Shown here piece by piece: positions 61,482 through 64,000 of a stretch of 64,000 bases of DNA. The notes beneath the pieces are model-generated. The model was not told where the DNA came from. It saw nothing but the letters and a program-made list of their open reading frames with translations, and made no database searches. The first letter of the stretch is position 1, and the number at the start of each line of letters is the position of its first letter. The translations under genes and the position numbers were made by a program. Source of the DNA: Flavobacteriaceae bacterium MAR_2010_188 (GTDB lineage Bacteria; Bacteroidota; Bacteroidia; Flavobacteriales; Flavobacteriaceae); NCBI GenBank assembly GCA_900104375.1, contig LT629302.1:496001-560000 (forward strand), written 5' to 3'.

Positions 61482-61498
61482 CTATCCTTAAAGGATAG
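61482..61498. promoter_or_regulatory. 8-bp inverted repeat upstream of the DUF5602-like gene
   Basis: CTATCCTT A AAGGATAG is a perfect dyad 57 bp before the ATG at 61555. It lies in the 436-bp intergenic interval 61119-61554, which is otherwise AT-rich with no gene seen. It may be an operator. Confidence 0.3.
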
Positions 61499-61554
61499 AT
61501 CGCACATTTCATTTCTAATAATTCAAAACAATCAAGTTCTAAATTCTTTAATCC

Positions 61555-62373
61555 ATGTTACTAAAATTAAAAACCCTCTTAAACTTAAAGTTGATTCTTA
61601 TAGCAATGATTTCAACTTTTATTATCAGTTGCGAACCAGAAAATATTTCAGATTCTCAGCAACTTAATTCTAAAAACCAGACCGACCTTAAGAAAGCAGA
61701 TGTTGGTCAACAGTTTTATGGCCCAACCCAACCTATGGGCAACGGTGTAGTAAGGTCTTCGGTTACGCTAACAAAAGATGGTGTGCCAAGTCAGATAGCC
61801 TTAGTGTTTTCTGAAAAAGCCCTTAGCAAACTTGGTTCAGAATCATTTGAGTTAATGTTGCCGCTTCATAATAAGGCAAATGATTTAGTGATAGATCATA
61901 TTGCTCTTGGTTGGAATCCTATGGGGCACGAACCAGATTTTCTTTATGCAATCCCGCATTTCGACATTCACTTTTACTGGATTACCGAAGAGGAACAAAT
62001 GATGATGACAAATGCAAAAATGGCAGCGGTAATTCCTGCAGATCAATACGTTCCTATGACTTATTTTCCTACTGATGGCTATGTTCCACAAATGGGAAAA
62101 CATTGGTTAAGTGGTGCGGCAGATGAACTTATACCAGGAAATATTTTTGACAAGACTTATATATTTGGTTCTTATGACGGAGATTTCATATTTCAAGAAG
62201 CGATGATTACTAGAGATTATTTCCTTGGAAAAAGTTTTCCTGAAAGTACACCGATTTTTCAACCACAGGATTATGCGATTTCTGGTTACTATCCAACCTC
62301 TTACAGTATAACTTACGATTCGGTTAAAAAACTATACACCGTATCGCTAGATAATTTTGTCTGGAACAACTAA
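61555..62373 (+). CDS. lipoprotein of the DUF5602/TTHB210-like type
   Basis: A 272-residue lipoprotein (lipobox-like STFIISC). The body contains YGPTQPMGNGVVRSSVTL near the start, HIALGWNPMGHEPDFLY and HFDIHFYWI around residues 118-146. The histidine-rich pattern GHEP and HFDIHFYW resembles the TTHB210-like/DUF5602 proteins, a family of unknown function with possible metal ligands. It is a single-gene unit with a terminator at 62381. Family assignment is moderate. Confidence 0.65.
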   Translation: MLLKLKTLLNLKLILIAMISTFIISCEPENISDSQQLNSKNQTDLKKADVGQQFYGPTQPMGNGVVRSSVTLTKDGVPSQIALVFSEKALSKLGSESFELMLPLHNKANDLVIDHIALGWNPMGHEPDFLYAIPHFDIHFYWITEEEQMMMTNAKMAAVIPADQYVPMTYFPTDGYVPQMGKHWLSGAADELIPGNIFDKTYIFGSYDGDFIFQEAMITRDYFLGKSFPESTPIFQPQDYAISGYYPTSYSITYDSVKKLYTVSLDNFVWNN

Positions 62374-62380
62374 AAAAATA

Positions 62381-62405
62381 AAAGCCTCCGAAAGGAGGCT
62401 TTTTT
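62381..62405. terminator. intrinsic terminator with GAAA tetraloop
   Basis: AAAGCCTCC, loop GAAA and GGAGGCTTTTTT form a 9-bp stem with T-tract. It lies between convergent genes and may serve both strands. Confidence 0.9.
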
Positions 62406-62419
62406 ATTTGCATTTTATT

Positions 62420-62779
62420 TTACATGCTGTAAAAAAATTGTTCGCTTGCTATTTTACCATTTTCAACTTGGTAAACACCTATTTCTTCTAATTTTTGCCG
62501 TCCTCTTTTCTTGAAAGTTACATCATAAACCATCTTAGAGGTAAAATGCTTGTCAGCGACAACCGGGTCGCCAATATATTCATCGTGAACTTCTTCCACG
62601 CTTTCTAACCATTCCTTATTCTTGTTCCAGACGTTTTGTTTGCCAGTAGTAACTTCATTAGACATGCCTGGCATTTCTCTACTCGAAACGTTGTCCGAAT
62701 AATATTCATTTATAAAATCAAGGTTTTTACCTTCTTTACACATACTCGCCCATTTCTCGGCTATATCTTTTGTTTCCAT
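62420..62779 (-). CDS. NTF2-like / SnoaL-like domain protein
   Basis: A 119-residue protein with the NTF2-like fold pattern: an N-terminal helix (IAEKWASMCKEGKNLDFINE) and beta strands at VVADKHFTSKMVYDV and IGVYQVENGKIASEQFF, typical of the family. These proteins bind small molecules or act as isomerase-like enzymes; the family name does not fix the role. It is 67 bp downstream of the photolyase gene on the same strand. Confidence 0.75.
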   Translation of the reverse strand: METKDIAEKWASMCKEGKNLDFINEYYSDNVSSREMPGMSNEVTTGKQNVWNKNKEWLESVEEVHDEYIGDPVVADKHFTSKMVYDVTFKKRGRQKLEEIGVYQVENGKIASEQFFYSM

Positions 62780-62846
62780 GTATTGACTAATTTTGATTTA
62801 TAAACTAAAGGTAAGTAGCGGTTAGAATTATGAAACTAATAAAAAG

Positions 62847-64000
62847 TTAATTTACAGCTTCCTTATATACATTTAGAGCACGCTCTCGAGCTTCCTTATG
62901 ATCAACCATTTTCTCTGGATACTTTTCTGTCCCGAATTCTTTAACCCAATGTTTGATGTATTTATAGTCCTTATCAAATTTTTCAATTTGGGTGGTAGGA
63001 TTAAAAATCCTAAAGTATGGAGCTGCGTCAACACCACTACCTGCTACCCATTGCCAATTACCGACGTTACTAGACATTTCGTAATCATGAAGCTTTTCAG
63101 CAAAATAAGCTTCTCCCCATCGCCAATCGATTAGTAAATGCTTGCACAGAAAACTCCCAGCTAGCATTCTTACCCTATTATGCATAAATCCGCTTTCGTT
63201 AAGTTGACGCATCCCCGCATCAACTAATGGATAACCGGTTTTACCCTCACACCACATTTTGAATTCCTTCTCATCATTTCGCCATTTTATCCGGTCATAT
63301 TTAGACTTGTAGCTATTATTAACCGTCTCTGGAAAATGCCATAGAATCTGCATGAAAAATTCTCTCCAAATCAATTCTTGCCAAAAAATCTCGTTCTTTT
63401 CTGAAATCGCTTTTTTCATCATCTTCCTTACACTCACGGTACCAAATCTTAAATGAGGACCTAAATGTGAAGTTGATTCTTGTGCGGGGAAATTTCGAGT
63501 CTTTTGATATTCTTGAATAAGGGTAGGAGTGACGGTATAATCTTTGATGGATTGCGAAGAAATTTGGAAGCTCATATCACTTAATGAAACATTCGGTAAT
63601 CTGGTGTTTTTAATTAAATTCTTGCGGTAGGAATTGGTATAAAAGATTTCCAAATCTTTTTCTTCTGAAAAATTATCCTTCCAAGTCATCATATATGGCG
63701 TATAAACCACATATGGATTCCCATCCTTCTTTACAACCTCATCCTTTTCAAAAATAACTTGATCTTTAAAAGTTTTAAATTCAATACTCTCTTTCTCTAA
63801 GAAATCGGCTATTTGTTTGTCACGTTCTCTAGCATATGGCTCGTAATCGTGATTGGTGTAAACCGCTTTTATCTGGTAATCCTGGATGAGTCGTTTAAAT
63901 ATTTCTTGCGGTTTCCCATAGTACATGGCAAGACTGCTATCTTCTTCATTTTGAAGAATATTTCTCATCTTTTGAAGTTCATCAAAAATGAAAGTGACCC
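62847..64000 (-). CDS. deoxyribodipyrimidine photolyase, N-terminus outside the window
   Basis: The frame is open to base 64000, so the N-terminal part of the photolyase Rossmann domain is cut off. An internal ATG lies at 63966-63968, but the ten codons upstream (VTFIFDELQK) are clearly coding. Visible features include the antenna-domain end (YTNHDYEPYARERDKQI), FAD-domain motifs HLGPHLRFGTVSVR, WREFFMQILWHFPE, GYPLVDAGMRQLNESGFMHNRVRM and NVGNWQWVAGSGVDAAPYFRIFNP. They fit the class I CPD photolyase/cryptochrome family, which repairs UV dimers using light. Confidence 0.93.
   Translation of the reverse strand, partial: VTFIFDELQKMRNILQNEEDSSLAMYYGKPQEIFKRLIQDYQIKAVYTNHDYEPYARERDKQIADFLEKESIEFKTFKDQVIFEKDEVVKKDGNPYVVYTPYMMTWKDNFSEEKDLEIFYTNSYRKNLIKNTRLPNVSLSDMSFQISSQSIKDYTVTPTLIQEYQKTRNFPAQESTSHLGPHLRFGTVSVRKMMKKAISEKNEIFWQELIWREFFMQILWHFPETVNNSYKSKYDRIKWRNDEKEFKMWCEGKTGYPLVDAGMRQLNESGFMHNRVRMLAGSFLCKHLLIDWRWGEAYFAEKLHDYEMSSNVGNWQWVAGSGVDAAPYFRIFNPTTQIEKFDKDYKYIKHWVKEFGTEKYPEKMVDHKEARERALNVYKEAVN

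Overview
The window looks like chromosome of a flavobacterium (Bacteroidota, probably family Flavobacteriaceae). The evidence is the SusC/SusD pair, the hybrid-like propeller/LuxR regulator, lipoproteins with short lipoboxes, a type IX secretion C-terminal domain remnant, low GC, and the near absence of Shine-Dalgarno sequences. Genus cannot be fixed from the sequence alone.

Left part (1-17451): the 3' end of mnmE (trmE) carries an 18-bp attachment site, and an integrated mobilizable element follows. The element encodes a tyrosine integrase, an excisionase-like HTH protein, a primase-helicase, an iteron-rich candidate origin, a CHC2/Toprim primase, a MobC-like RHH protein and a relaxase. Its cargo is a heavy-metal module: a His-rich exported protein, a CzcA/CusA-type RND pump, a TolC-like channel, a lipoprotein adaptor, a Fur-family regulator, and a P1B-type ATPase interrupted by an in-frame stop. 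A copy of the att core closes the element at 15393. A second copy at 17451 encloses about 2 kb with two related lipoprotein genes. The mnmE att sequence fits the attB consensus I recall for Salmonella genomic island 1, although the element itself is unrelated to that island.

Middle part (17.5-30 kb): housekeeping and transport genes. These are TrkA/TrkH potassium uptake, a dicarboxylate/amino-acid:cation symporter, a sodium:neurotransmitter-type symporter with a 35-residue membrane partner, a lipoprotein glycosidase of GH5 type, a DJ-1/PfpI protein, a FAD-dependent dehydrogenase, and a DUF3037/HipA-like kinase pair. Several short decayed coding stretches lie between them.

Right-centre part (30-49 kb): a polysaccharide utilization locus. 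A SusR-like regulator precedes SusC, SusD, a double-LamG surface lipoprotein, two tandem GH144-like endo-beta-glucanases, an esterase, a GH3 beta-glucosidase, an alpha/beta hydrolase, a sulfatase and an endonuclease/exonuclease/phosphatase-family enzyme. GH144 plus GH3 points to beta-1,2-glucan. The esterases, sulfatase and EEP enzyme may strip substituents. Four copies of TACGTCA lie between regulator and susC. A second small glucan cluster (sodium:sugar symporter, GH3, GH16) lies at 51.5-56.8 kb, separated by rimK, a small ORF and mscS.

Right end (57-64 kb): a degenerate-cyclase/TolB-like/TPR protein, a DUF4870 membrane protein, an M20 amidohydrolase, a lipoprotein, an NTF2-like protein and a photolyase gene cut by the window edge. 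I saw no rRNA or tRNA genes and no CRISPR array.
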